64,000 bases of DNA. Origin: Patiria miniata. Its lineage: Eukaryota > Echinodermata > Asteroidea > Valvatida > Asterinidae. Both the position numbers and the translations under genes were made by a program. The stretch covers positions 9,957,730-10,021,729 of the forward strand of contig NW_024037059.1 of NCBI RefSeq assembly GCF_015706575.1, in the 5' to 3' direction. The notes under the pieces are model-generated. The model worked only from the letters and a program-made list of their open reading frames with translations. It had not been told where the DNA came from and ran no database searches. Within the stretch, counting starts at the first letter, position 1. Every line of letters begins with the position of its first letter. Shown one piece after another: positions 45,389 through 57,981 of this stretch.

Positions 45389-48210
45389 ATGAGTCAAGCA
45401 ATTCACGACTCTGGTATGAATAACAATATAGATCCTGATTTAAATCTTCAAGTACCGGAAATCCCATGTCAATATTATGACCAAGATGAGTTCCTGAATG
45501 TTTTTAAATTCAGCACCAATACTAAATGACTACACATTAATGCTCGTAGTTTGCCCAAAAATATAACAAGTATTGTTCAATATGTAAACTTACTGCAAAC
45601 AAGCTTTTCAGTCATAGGGGTTTCAGAATCATGGTTAAAGGACATAAATGATCCCTTAGTCCAGATTCCAAATTATACATTAGAAGGTTCCTGCAGACAA
45701 AATAGAAGAGGTGGTGGAGTTGTACTTTATATAAAACAAGATCTTGTGTATAAAATTCGTAATGATTTATGTATTAACAACTCTGAAGCAGAATCATTTT
45801 TTTATAGAGCTTGTTAATTCCAATAAATCAAATGTTATCATTGGAATTGTCTATAAACCCCCGTGTTTATCATGTAATAATTTTACAGATCATTTTGAGG
45901 AAATATTAAGTCGCTTAAATACCGAGAACAAAAAATGTTATATTTTGGGTGATTATAACATAAATTTAATGCAGTGTGATATCGATAATACTGTGCAAAA
46001 TTGTATGAATATTCTTGATTCTCAGTCATTCTATCCCACCATAAACAAACCGACTAGGATTACTATTGATAGTGCAACTTTAATTGATAATATCCTAACA
46101 AATGATTATTTGAACCATACTTCAGGTGTTCTGATAACTGACATCAGTGACCATCTTCCGGTATTTTTAATCATTGATAACTTTAGAGAAAGTGCTCAGA
46201 CCAATACAAATTATAAAAGGCGAGTTTTTGATGCCGAAAATATTGAAAATTTTACTCATGATCTGAATGAGACTGATTGGGATTGTATAATGTCAATGAA
46301 TGATATCCATTGTATGTATAATAACTTCTTAGCTCATGTTAAACAACTCTATGACAGACATTTTCCTGTGGTTGAAGTTAAATATCGTTATGATAAATCA
46401 AAGTCTCCGTGGATGTCCGAGGGTATCTACAACTCAATTAGGAGGAAAAATCACTTGTACAAGACGTTTCTTAAAAACCTTACTTCACAGAACAAATTTA
46501 ATTATACTTTGTATAAAAATAAACTCAACTCTGTTATAAAATTATCAAAGAAAAATTATTTAAGCAAAAAATTTAATCAACAAAAAAATTAAAATTAAAG
46601 GTACTTGGAAACCTATAAATTCACTACTCAATAAGGCGTAAACAAAAAATGAACTCTACTTATTTCAGTACTGGTAGTAACAAAATCACTGATAGCAAAG
46701 AAATTGCTGACGCCTTTAACACGTATTTTGTTGACATAGGAAGCAAACTTGCCAGTGAGCTACCATTATGTAATACTCCCATTGAGGCATTCCTGAGTGA
46801 AAGGTGTTCGAATTTACTCTTTTGGACTCCCATTACGCAAGAAGAGATTGTGGACACTCTGAACAAAATTCCTCCAGGAAAGGCCCCTGGATTTGATGAA
46901 TTAAACTCTTTTGCTATTAAACAGGCCAAGTATTCATTGGCTAAACCGCTGGCTGACATCTTCAATAAATCCCTATTAAAAACAGCTGGAGTTTTTCCTG
47001 ATGGGTTAAAAATAGCTCAGGTTATACCGATATATAAAAAAGACTCCAAACATGATATTGGAAATTACAGACCCATCTCTGTTTTATCAACATTTCCGAA
47101 ACTATTTGAAAAGTTAATCTATACGCGATTAATATCTTTTATATAAACATGACATTCTCTCAGAATCACAGTTTGGTTTTAGACGTAATCGCTCTACTGA
47201 TTTAGCGACATCTTATGTAGTTAAAAAATTGTGTAATGATATAGATGACAAACATTTTTCTGTTGGTATCTTTCTGGATTTATCGAAAGCATTTGATACA
47301 GTTAACCATGATATCTTGATTCGTAAATTAGAACATAATGGTATCCGAGGAATAGCCCTAGACTTATTTAAAAGTTACTTATGTGACAGATCCCAGTATG
47401 TTTTGTATAATTCTGTAAAATCTACAGAACAGCCTATAACTTGCGGTGTACCACAGGGCTCTGTATTGGGTCCCTTATTGTTTATCTTGTACATTAATGA
47501 CATCTGCAATACTCCAGATATTATTACATTTTGCTTATTTGCAGATGACACAAGTTTATTATATACTGACAAAACTGTAGACCTAGCGGTACAGAACCTT
47601 AATCTTGAGCTCCGGAAACTCACTACTTGGCTTTTAGCCAATAAATTATGTATAAATGTTCTTAAATCTAATTATGTAATATTTTGTGCTAGCCAGTACA
47701 CAAGTCTGTACACTCAGTCTGTTCCTATAATGTTAAATGATACTAATCTTGATCAGGTTAAGGGTACCAAATTTTTGGGAATACATATTGATGAGAACTT
47801 AACTTGGAAGAATCATATAGACGTTATAACAGCTAAAATATCAAAAAATATTGGTATAATGAACCGTCTAAAATACTTTTTACCTAGTAGCATATTGCTA
47901 ACCTTGTACAACTCATTTGTTTTACCGTGTTTAAATTACTCAATTCTGACTTGGGGGTAGTCCAACTCCTAAATGCAACAAACTGCTTACTCTCCAGAAA
48001 CGAGCAGTTCGAGTAATTTTTAAAACTGGCTATTGTGAACACTCTGGGCCTTTATTTGCAAATTAAAATTGTTAAAATTCACTGTCCAAAAATAGTGTTG
48101 TCCAACGTGGCACTCTATATTGGAATAGTCTTGATGACTCTTTTAAATCATCACCCACTCTCTCTATTTTTGCTAGAAAACTAAAACCTCATTTGTTAAT
48201 TGCATACTAA
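45389..48210 (+). pseudogene. LINE ORF2 (endonuclease-reverse transcriptase), broken
   Basis: ORF2 nicks DNA and primes reverse transcription from the nick. The proposed start is ATG 45389. An in-frame TGA follows at 45527. Endonuclease landmarks: INARSLPKN, GVSESWL, GIVYKPP, LGDYNIN and ISDHLPVF (to about 46175). RT landmarks: PPGKAPGFDELN, YRPISVLSTFPKLFEKL, LDLSKAFDTVNHDIL, GVPQGSVLGPLLFILYIND and FADDTSLL (about 47540), then thumb KFLGIHIDENLTWKNH. The C-terminal end LYWNSLDDSF..LKPHLL stops at 48210. Frame changes lie near 45810, 46580, 46645, 47145, 47957 (a G-run) and about 48060. All catalytic motifs survive at the sequence level. Confidence 0.85.
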
Positions 48211-48566
48211 AAAATGTAATAGGGATAATAACGGCCTTGATTACTGTCTTACACCTTTGTCTGTGCTCTGTCTTTCTATGTATGTCTGTCACTTGTCTGT
48301 CTGTCCATAGGCTGGGGAACAAATGCTGATGCTTCACCCTGGACCTAGATGTTGCCATTTAGTTAATGTTCACTATTATAAATATATCTCGTATGTATTG
48401 TCCATTTGAATATATAACATTATGTATTATGTATCATCCTTATGCAGCATCGAAATAAATGTATCGAAAAAAAATGTGTTGTTGTTGCGATGTTTCTCCA
48501 CAGGCTGCTTGTTCCCGTAAACCTTATTTGAGGGAAGTGTGGTTTTAATTAATGACATGATAGACC

Positions 48567-49228
48567 CAGGAGCGGCGGAACGCTTTTAAACTAGGGGCGA
48601 CGCTAAAAAGGGGCACTTGCTCAGAAAAAAGGGGCACCTTCCGTCGGTGTGAAGGTGGAGGAAAAGAATATTTTCATTTCGCAATAAACCTATTTATGAC
48701 GAGGAACAAAATATGAACACGTGGTCCATCTTGCTCTTTGTGTTTCCTTTACCTAGTTATGTACAGAGACCATTTAGTTTTTAACTACTTTTGATGGCCA
48801 GTTCGGTGACCATTTTATTTGCGTGAATAGCAGTATTATTTTTAAGGGGCCAGTTTTCCATCTTGAGAGCGGGCACAAGTTTAATGTTGCGAGTGGGGAA
48901 CGAATTGTGCTTTCGAGGGGCAGTTTTCCATCTGGAGAAGTTATCGCGAGAGGAGCACCGTTGTTTTTAATGGCCAATTTTCCATCTCGAGAGGGGCACA
49001 AATTAATTATTGCGAGAGGGGTATTTGTGTTTTAAGGGGCAGGTTGCATTAGAGTATTTCATTACAAGAGTATTTTATTTGTAGCGCGATCATAAAATTT
49101 TGCTTTCACAAATGTGCGTTTGAGTGGCAGTTTTGTTTTTATCTCCAGGGGGACTCGAGAGGGGCACTTTTGTTGACCTGGGAAAATCTGGGGGCAAGTG
49201 CCACCTCCTCCCGGTTCTGCCGCCCCTG
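48567..49228. mobile_element. hAT-like MITE
   Basis: Ends CAGGAGCGGCGGAAC and GTTCTGCCGCCCCTG are inverted with two mismatches. The flanking 8-mers GATAGACC (48559-48566) and GAGAGACC (49229-49236) differ at one base. The interior carries degenerate repeats of GGGGCA, TTTTCCATCT and GAGAGGGGCAC. No coding capacity. The 8-bp duplication and CAG start fit hAT. Confidence 0.75.
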
Positions 49229-49236
49229 GAGAGACC

Positions 49237-50527
49237 GACTGCTTTTGCTGAAATTATGTAAGGCGATTCAGCAAATCAAGAAAAGACAGCCGTTCATCCG
49301 TTACTGACACACCTGAAATTACCTGTAGTATGACCGAGTACATAATTATATATCGACTTAGTCGATCTATGTCATTTGAGTTTTAATAGCCAGTTTTTAT
49401 TCTACGGAGACATCGAATGCAATATTTGAAGTATCGTGCCAGATTTTGTTTTAATATTGCCGTCACAGTAATTCGTCATGGTTGAGAGAACCAAAACAAA
49501 CCTTGAACGTTTTAATAAATAACGTCCATGTCCTTAGCCACGCAAGGAATGATTCGTGAGGGGTAATGGTAAAGCCGTTGTACATGTCTGTTACATATAT
49601 ACCTCTTTCACATGATGAAGCTGTTTTATACTTGCCTTTTCCGAAATTTCCGAATCTGTTTTTTTTTCTCAACGATATTTAAAGGAATATAATGTCTAAG
49701 TTGTAACAGATAAATTTGTGTGTTTGCATTTGCAGGCCTGTATACTGAAAAAAAAAACGGTTTTAAATGGCGCGCTCCAGTTCAGAAAGTTTTGAGCGAA
49801 ATAGTCCTATCTAGTGGCGTATCAGCTCATACATGTATGATTGTTTTGGAATCACGCGGTTGGTATTCGCCTGGTCCGATCCTAGTTATGTTTGTGGCCA
49901 GTTTGCAGCATTGCTCCGCAATCATGGTAGGCCAACGTCTACGTGCATATCAATATCTCTGATACGGTTGCGAGTAGTGTAAGAGGCGTATTTTCCTCTC
50001 GCTGGATCGCAAAACCTACATTCACACTGCAGTCTGTATGTATGTACATGCACACGTGTTTAGATTATTATTCATAAACTGCATTGACGCAAAAGCACGT
50101 ACATGCACACACTAGGTCCTGCTGGCTTTTGAATTTTAATTACATATCGTGTGCCCAGTTTTTTGTTTGATGTCTCATTGGAAAAATGTAATGCTGAACA
50201 ATTATCTGAAAGTCTATTTTTGAGGGTACCACACCCAAAATTGCACGTGTATACATGTACCAACTTTAAAGAAGCCGAGTTCACTGAACAGCATCTTAAG
50301 CTTGAAAAACTGCACTCTGGCCTACCAAGGTATGAAAAAGGCTAATTTTGTGTACTATGTCTCTTTTGTATTTATGCGTTATTTCGTTTGTCAATTAAAA
50401 TTTCACTAAGATACTAAAATCATGCTAGTATTGAAATGATATACGATTTTGTAACAGTCTAAGAGGTGTTGCAAACTGGAAAAATATTAATAACATGTTT
50501 AAGTTTTTAATATAAATGTCAAAATAG
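49237..50527. other. Unassigned DNA
   Basis: Unique-looking DNA. No feature is recognised. Confidence 0.35.
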
Positions 50528-50607
50528 AAATTCCGGCCGACATGCACTTTTTGCCTTGAATTGACAGAATTAATTCCAGGCAAAAAAGTGTATGTCGGCC
50601 GGAATTT
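50528..50607. repeat. Short inverted repeat
   Basis: AAATTCCGGCCGACATGCAC and the next ten bases (50528-50557) are inverted at 50579-50607 with one or two mismatches and a ~21-bp spacer. Confidence 0.75.
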
Positions 50608-53600
50608 TGTTTAAATGACTCTCGCTGCTATTATAGAAAAATGGAAGATAATTCTGAACTCACTTTTGTTCCCTTACCGTGGTTTTTAATGGAGTCTCTT
50701 GTCTGTTAGAAATGTCATAACTCATTTGATGCCATTGAATAAACAATTTGTATAAAAAACAATTATTTTTCGTCCTTAAGTACAGACGGACGCTAGACCC
50801 GAAGCATTGTCGTCGGCAATTGTACCTTAAAAGACAGCAGGTGGTATGCATTCAACTGTTCCGTGAAAATACCCGATTACATGTTTTGTAATCGCTCTTT
50901 TGGTAAGGTCTTGCAGTATCACCTTTTGCAGCTGCGCTTACAACGTGACAACTGCGACGTCAGTTTATATTCAAACGGTCCGATTTCTTTGCAGTGTGAT
51001 ATAATGCGGGCCTTGCGCAGCAACTCACGGTAGTCTAATAACTATTTTATAAAGTAGCCGCGTGTTAACCTGACGGCTGCGCCAGGTGTTCGCACGCACT
51101 CGGCATGAGTGCCTCGCGGCTCATGCCACTGTTTTTCCTGGTAGTCTGTGTTTTCCACCTGTCAAAATTATTTAGTGATTTTAAGATGGAAAGAGACATG
51201 TGTGGTTCTTCTGTGGGGGTGTTATCCCAGTTGTTTGCCGAAACGAAAAAGAAAATACTACACAAAAAGAGACAGTTTTCATTAGGTGTCCGACCACTTC
51301 TGTCCATGCGGATCTTACCCGCTTGGATGAGCAGGTCTCGGTGTCCTCTTCCGTTCAGATTATACTTCACGTAAACAGAGAGGGTGTTGAATAGTGTGAC
51401 CTCTGCGATTACACGAACATCCTTCAATTTAACGAGTCATAAACGATATTTCGGATTCCACGAAACCGTTGTGACGTTGCGATGGCAATCATAATGAAGA
51501 GATTGCCCTCACTGCCAAGCAAGATATTTCTTTAGCGCCAAAATTGTTTTTACCTGTAAGGAAAAAATAGGAATTCGGTTTGATGACATCATCGGTAGGG
51601 CATTATTATATCCTTCACTACACGTCATAACGGTTTTGTAGAATCCCAATAAAACGTGACTTGGCGTCTGTGTCAATTCTTCATGACAGAATTTATTCTT
51701 GTGATTGACCAAGCGGAAAATAAATGAACCCGACTGAACTGAATGAGCAGTGATGTTTATCATCTTAACAACTATGCGCTTCAATAAATTATTACAAATT
51801 AAAAAGTAATTTTTTTCATTCCATTATACATTATTTGAACCTGATGTAGTTGAAAAGGCACAATATCTTTTCCACTGGTTTATTGTAAAATACAGCAACG
51901 GTAGAACCTGCAGTTGCAACTATTGTCTAAAGGGGAACAGGCTACCCGTGCACTGGAAAATCAGTGCCTGAATCACTTAACTATACGCTTTTGTAAATTT
52001 TAAAAAAGAAAATGTTTTAAAGGTCTCGTCAAAAAAATATTCGCGAGATATTAGTAGTCTTCCAACTATACTACACAAGCTTATCTCATAATTAATGTAT
52101 ACGTCTGGACCAGTAATATGCAAATTGAGATTTATATATTCAATGTCATCACGCATTCACGCGTCAGTGGGTGTAAAGTCTTTACTCTTTGAGCTGATGT
52201 TAATGCTTAGAGCTGACAATAACGCCAAACGTCACCAATTAGTGACGCACATTTTGAATTGGCCTTCAATGAACAAAAACAAACCGTAAAAGAACACTTC
52301 ATACATCCACATTGTTTTACATCGGAGAAAATGTCATATTATTACTACCCTCATAAACCAGCAGGTCAGTGGATTATTACGTAAAGATGTTCCATTTGGA
52401 AACTCAACAATTGAGGATAATGCCGATCTAGCTGTGTCTATATCATTAGGCTATAACCACTCCAGCTTCAAAAAGAAATGCACAGCTACACTTCCAGGTG
52501 GAGCTATGGATTTGTTTGGATCATAAGTAACAAACAATAAGTGGCATCTTTTGATGTAATTCATGCTGATCCTGTTGAGCAGTAAACGCTATTTCCGAGT
52601 TACGTCATTATTGTCCAGATAGTGTTTCAATTGTTTTATTTAATGTTGGGTACGGGATTTTCCATATTAGACGCAATTTTCATATGCCCTAATTTGCATG
52701 CGACCCCATGCAGCGTGTATGCGGTCCGCTGTTGACGTACAGTGCCCCAATAATCTAAGAATTCTGAAATTATGTTCCATGTGGTATTTTATTTACATGT
52801 AAATTACCTTTTGATCGCTCAGCCTGTTAAAAGTGGATCAATGAGAATAGTTATTTGAGTATGCGCATAAATTGGTGGGTCGCCGCCGCGTTGTTGCAAC
52901 GTGACTGGGCTTTGGCGTCAGCCATTCTTCACACTTTTGAGATGACGGTGGATGACCGTGGATGATTTCTTAGTTCTCACCTTTTAGGATGTTTGTACAA
53001 ATAGGGGACATTATGTAGAAACTGTTAATTAGTTTTTGTGAGCATTTCGCATTATTTGAGCGTGTTAATTAGAGTTTTCTCCCGTCGTGTCACTATTTGA
53101 CATTGACGTGCAATTGCCTGTTGTCTCACATAAAGCCACAGTTCAAAAATGCGTACGTACTTGGGACTCATTATGTTTGTGTGCTATCGTGAGATCCACC
53201 TCCTGACCGCCCAAGGAATTTCGGAATTAAAATAACTACAGGATTATAGGAATGAAATAACCTTACATAGAATATTTTGGCTTCTGCTTTGGAATTGTAA
53301 TATTTCATATTGTACATTTTTCTTGCTAAGCTGTACTTTGTAAGATAATTCAATATTATATACCGATGCATGTGAAATCCTAAGTACTGGTTTCTAATAT
53401 TTTCAAATTAAGTTGTGTTTTGTCCACTGAGTACAACCAACTTGTTGAAGTTTAGCTCAGTGTGTACTATATACATGTTGAGAAAACAACGAAAACATTA
53501 TTCACAATTGTTCGGTCTCGTAAGTGGATTCCGCTTTCGATAATTGCACCCTCCAATGTACGATCCCTATGTAAGCACTCGGAAAATAATTGTCATTCAG

Positions 53601-54035
53601 TCGATTATAGTGCACGGGAAGTCGCGGTCCCAGCGACTAAACAATAACTTAAATAACACCATTTTTTGTTTAATTTCTCCTGTCTTTTTGTAATTGGTGC
53701 AATAAAATTAAAAGTCATCGAAGCGTACATGATATTTTATCTGTGGTTTTTCTTTTTCGTCCAGAGTCAATTTATTTCAAATTCTGAATGATCAATTCAA
53801 ATGTGATTTAGTTTGGAGTAGGTAGGGCCTATTGTTAAACATTTTAAATGTATGTTGTTCTGAATTATATTTTTGTTCCATAATCATTGTCTTGATTCGA
53901 ATAATTCCTTTCTGTCATTATTATGTTATTTTTGTGTCTAAGCTTGTCTCTTGAGTCATAATGAAATCAAGACAGGATTTGGGTTTTTTTTTTACTTGTG
54001 ATTGTGTGTACAGGATAAGTGCTGTTCATTCTTTT
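50608..54035. other. Mostly unique DNA; one weak coding candidate
   Basis: About 3.4 kb with few repeats. At 51105-51374 (plus) a frame begins with a signal-peptide-like MPLFFLVVCVFHL, but the opposite strand carries a longer frame (51065-51427), and neither has a known domain. I leave both uncalled. The rest shows no coding signal. It could contain regulatory DNA of the downstream GPCR. Confidence 0.3.
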
Positions 54036-54340
54036 TTATTACCTCGGCCAAAGAGGTTATGTTTTCATTGGATTTGGTTAGTTTGTTGGTTTGTTGGTTG
54101 GTTTGTCTGTTAACAAGATAACTGAAAACGTTACGGAAGGATTTCCATGACTTGTTTTAGGTATGGTTTTGGTACAATTACAAGTCAATTAGATTTTGGA
54201 AGTGATCCGGAATCCAGGATGTTTTTAAAGGATTCTTCACCAAATTGTGTGCAAGTATTTCTTTTGGATATACTGACAATATAGCAGGGAATTATTTAGC
54301 CTTGGCGGAGGTTTTCACTCTCTGAGTGCTTTCTAGTTCT
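54036..54340 (+). mobile_element. MITE-like dispersed repeat (CCTCGGCCAAAGAGGTTATG type)
   Basis: Starts TTACCTCGGCCAAAGAGG and ends CTTGGCGGAGGTTTTCACTC followed by TCTGAGTGCTTTCTAG. The two ends are imperfect inverted copies (CCTCGGCCAAAG / CTTGGCGGAGG). The inner text (CAAGATAACTGAAAACG, GGATTTCCATGACTTG) is of a kind I recall as a widespread metazoan repeat, though I cannot verify that here. Non-coding. Confidence 0.45.
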
Positions 54341-56609
54341 ATTTATAATTAGGTGGACCATGTCTATAATTATAAGTTAACAAAGGTTATAATCTGAAAA
54401 TACTAGGGTTTTGCTATCTTTCCATTATCAGCAAATGCGAATCAGCAAAAAGCGCATACTACAAGAACGAATTTGAATGTAGATATGTAAAAGCTTTTTG
54501 CCAGTTCATGAAATCGAATTCTCTTTCAACCTCTTTCTGAGGCCTTCCACTTATTTAAATGACCGTCTGATTTAAATGAACGACTATTTAAATTTGAATG
54601 AACTTATTCATCAAAAGACTGTTCAAATAACTCGAACGACTCTTTTAGCTGTACGAATGCTCATTTAAGAGAGCATTCATGTTAAACGTTAAATTGAACG
54701 AGTTTTTAATTAAATTGGCAGGGAAAACGTGTAATTAATGTTGCTATAATGAGCTTTACATTGCAAAGGTTCAGATGGAGATCTTATGCGTCATCCAGGT
54801 TGTTTCCTTGTAGGCCTATGTTTGAGATCTTTCTTTACGGTTCGATTCGCCTTGTGGAATTCCAATAAAAAAGGGCTTGTGCTTAATGGCTGCCCTTGTG
54901 TACCGGCACGATTAATTAACAGATGAAATTTAATCAAAGTGACAAACCCCAACAAACACATGTAGGCACTGAAGCAAATTACGCAGAATTGATCGCATAA
55001 TTGACATTCCAAATTTGACGAAGGAGGGAAGACGTGGTTTGGCCGTGGATTGAATGCAAGAGTGGTTTGACATGGGAGGCACCTCGTTCAATCCCACGTC
55101 CTATAATGAGCAGATAAACAGGACCATTTGTCGGGGTTTTAGCATGAAACAAAAAGACAACACCCGATAAGTCGGTGTCAGGATAAAGATGTATGATCAA
55201 ATTAAAACTCCGACGACAGCCGATCCCCCTTTTTTAAGTATTATTCAAATAATTACCTTATTGTCACCCTCGAGGAGAAAATTGATATCTAAATTATATG
55301 TCATTATTAGCAGCGACGCAGAGACGCAGATTACGACGAGAATTCGGAGAAACGTCTCTAGCTAAATTTGCTTTCTACTCAGTTAATAGTGCACGTGTTG
55401 TCCCCTTGCCGCCACGAAGAGTAAAGGAAATCCCATCATATTAATTGGAAAGGGATCTGATCTGTTTACCATGAGATGTATACTGTCAAAACAGTATGCA
55501 TGCTTTATTGGTTTCATCATAGTTTCATGAGCGGCTTATTAACGTACGTGTGCATGCTGAAACAATCATGGTTGATCATAACCGAGGTAAACAATAACGA
55601 TGACGAGTTTTTTCCTTTAATCGGGAATATAATACGACATGGAATTTACGGTAGAACATGTAACGGTTATCAAGCTGATATGCCTAACAGTTTATTAGGA
55701 GTATAGTGATTTAACCTGACGAAAATAACGATGTAGCAAATAAAAGCACGCATGATCCATGTGATTGTAGATGGGCAGAACTTCATGTAAAGGTTAACTC
55801 CATTTAAAAAAAACCCAAAACTTAACAATAACATCTGGATGATGAATTGCTCGCAGTTTACGGAAATAGTATAGGTGATCTTTCGGTTGTTGGCATGTAC
55901 GTTTTCATGGATTGTTGAAGTACTACGTGTGTCATGACACGTCATATATTTGACATAATTGTTGAAGGAATCCCCGCGACGCCATGAAAGGAAATGCTCG
56001 GTTGTTTCCTAAGTTGATTGCCCGTTTCATTTATGTTGATTTTGCAGTTCAACATCTTTCTCGTCGTTTGTAGATAAACATAAACCAGTATACGTTTACT
56101 AGAAGTGTTGAGCTGCGCCGTACTTGTGACATACGTCATTGCTTCGTTGTGTTGTCTTAGACTTGATGACAGTCATTCATGAGATTGTGGAGAGGTAGGG
56201 TTGTCATTTTGCTAGTTTGTTTTACACTTGAACCTGAGGTAACTACGTGTTCCACGATGATGACGAAGCTCTTGCCTGATTTGGAGTTCTGGGCATATCG
56301 ATAATTGGTCATATCTCGTGTTGATATTGCTATCGGGAATGAGGCTTCAACGGCCCCGAGTCTGTTACCACTCAATCGTATAATGTCGCTGGTTTTCCGG
56401 CATTGCTGACAAAAGACTGACTCACACATAATTCTGGTTAGCCGAGGTAAAGGAATTTGACCAAATTATTTGAGAAAAAATTAAATTGAAGCCGGCATTG
56501 GAAAGTTAATCAATTCTCAATACCCGACGTAGAATGAGGGCTGCCTATATACGCTCCACACTAACCAATAGCTTTAATAGTCAAAGTGATGTTTCAGATA
56601 AACAGTAAT
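54341..56609. other. Unique upstream DNA of the GPCR gene
   Basis: No repeats except TTTAAAT-rich, degenerate TTCAAAT/GAACGA motifs at about 54545-54720. No exon was recognised. 5' UTR exons and promoter of the GPCR may lie here, or beyond the window if the intron is long. Confidence 0.35.
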
Positions 56610-56755
56610 GCTCGGGATACATTTAAGTGCAGGGTAAAGTCTACATTAAATGCTCGGGTTACATTTGTGTAAAAAGGACTACATGCAGGGCTCTATTTAT
56701 AGGGTCTACATTTATAGGGTCGGAATACATTAAGGTCTCGGGTCACATTTAGGAA
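56610..56755. repeat. Degenerate minisatellite upstream of the GPCR exon
   Basis: Blocks such as CTCGGGATACATTTAAG, CTCGGGTTACATTTG, GGTCTACATTTATAGGG and CTCGGGTCACATTTAGG recur at 25-35-bp spacing. It ends about 130 bp before the splice acceptor. Confidence 0.5.
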
Positions 56756-56885
56756 CAGCATGTTTCTATTTTGAAACAAAACGGTATCTGTCTACAGAGG
56801 TTTACAAATACCGACGCATATCTGTTATATATCTGTTCAATTTTATCTGTTCAATTTTATATATCTGTTCAATTTTAACAAAGCA

Positions 56886-56908
56886 TTTTCCATTTTCTTC
56901 CATTTCAG
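56886..56908 (+). promoter_or_regulatory. Probable 3' splice acceptor of the GPCR coding exon
   Basis: A pyrimidine-rich stretch ends in CTTCCATTTCAG at 56908, 27 bp before the start codon. This suggests that the coding exon is preceded by an intron in the 5' UTR. No matching donor can be assigned from the sequence. Confidence 0.5.
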
Positions 56909-56935
56909 CTGAGGCTTCTTTTTGAGCAAGACGCC

Positions 56936-57976
56936 ATGTCGTACTCTTATTTCACCAATGGCACGGAGGAGTTGGCGATGGGAGAAGACTTGGATCAGAA
57001 CGTCATTAATGCCATCGGCGTTATAATGTTGATCTTAACAGTAGTAGGTTTTGTGGGAAATAGCTGCATCATCTTCATCGTCTTAGTTAACCGCTCTATG
57101 CGGAACCGCCCCAACGCGCTAGTAGCCAGCCTCGCTGTTGGCGATCTCTTGCTGCTGTTTTTTTGCATACCTCTCCGGCTCTACCAGATGATCTATTTCC
57201 GATGGCCCTTTGGCAACCTCATGTGCAAACTCTCTCAAGGTTCTGTTATTGCTTCTCAGTCCGTGTCCATTTTCTCCATGGTGGCCCTAAGCCATGACCG
57301 GTACCGCGCCATCGTCACGCCGATGAATTACCCACGTTCCCGTGGCTCTGGTCGTACATTTGTCACCATCTCAGTCATCTGGTTCCTCGGAATTGTCGCG
57401 TCCTGTCCTATTGTTATCTTCTCTCACGTCCGAGGTAACGAGTTCTTTAGCTGGTGCAACTACATCAGCCACACTTCACTGGAAGGCAAGCTCCATGCTA
57501 TCTTCAGAGGTTTGCTGCTGTTTATCATCCCACTTGTGATTATTAACGGCTACTACTGCTTGGTGTCAAGGAAGCTGATTATGAGCACACGGGCCCTCCC
57601 CGGTGAGGTACACGACAAGAGGTCACAGATAAGCTCTAGGAAGCGTTTGGCCTATCTTGTCCTGGCTATCGTCATTCTCTTCACCGTCTGCTGGTTGCCA
57701 TTCTTCATTTTTGAGCTCTTGTTCCAGATAAACGACACCATCCTCAACAATTCTAACGCCCTGACCTACCTGAGATTGCTCAGTGAGGTGTTGACTTACT
57801 CAAATTCTTGCATCAACCCTATCCTCATAACAGTCGTCAGCTCAACCTATCGGAAATACTTTTGCAACTATCTCTTTTGCCGATGTTTCAGGAAAGCAAA
57901 GTTCACCAGACCTCGAGCATCTATCGTGTCATCTAAGGCTTCTTCTGCTCGCACTCGAATAACTGAGTTTGCTTGA
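56936..57976 (+). CDS. Class A neuropeptide GPCR, bombesin/endothelin-like
   Basis: A complete, intron-less 346-residue seven-helix receptor. It has an N-glycosylation site at N8 (NGT) and no signal peptide. Helices, approximately: TM1 27-51 with N42, TM2 61-83 with LAVGD (D70), TM3 97-120 then D121-R122-Y123, TM4 141-162 with W149, TM5 188-210 with P199, TM6 236-262 with CWLP (252-255), TM7 276-301. C97 and C174 are the likely disulphide. N266 and N271 are extracellular glycosylation sites. TM7 reads NSCINPILI, lacking the usual Tyr of NPxxY, as in bombesin and endothelin receptors (NPFAL/NPIAL). That, with SLAVGDLLLL and ALSHDRYRAIV, is why I favour this group; CCHamide-type or another peptide-receptor orthology is possible. 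The tail has palmitoylatable Cys (310, 315, 317) and many Ser. The ligand is unknown. The start has a purine at -3. Confidence 0.93.
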   Translation: MSYSYFTNGTEELAMGEDLDQNVINAIGVIMLILTVVGFVGNSCIIFIVLVNRSMRNRPNALVASLAVGDLLLLFFCIPLRLYQMIYFRWPFGNLMCKLSQGSVIASQSVSIFSMVALSHDRYRAIVTPMNYPRSRGSGRTFVTISVIWFLGIVASCPIVIFSHVRGNEFFSWCNYISHTSLEGKLHAIFRGLLLFIIPLVIINGYYCLVSRKLIMSTRALPGEVHDKRSQISSRKRLAYLVLAIVILFTVCWLPFFIFELLFQINDTILNNSNALTYLRLLSEVLTYSNSCINPILITVVSSTYRKYFCNYLFCRCFRKAKFTRPRASIVSSKASSARTRITEFA

Positions 57977-57981
57977 CTCTA

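Larger units (their letters stand above)
44100..48476 (+). mobile_element. Near-full-length CR1/L2-like LINE
   Basis: A non-LTR retrotransposon with ORF1 (44329-45224), ORF2 (45389-48210) and a 3' UTR ending in AATAAATGTATCG plus an A-run at about 48458-48475. The endonuclease is apurinic type and the RT has the usual seven-block order. Both ORFs carry frameshifts and ORF2 an early stop, so this copy is inactive. The damage is light for its length, so it inserted fairly recently. The 5' boundary is uncertain, and no target duplication could be set without it. Confidence 0.85.
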
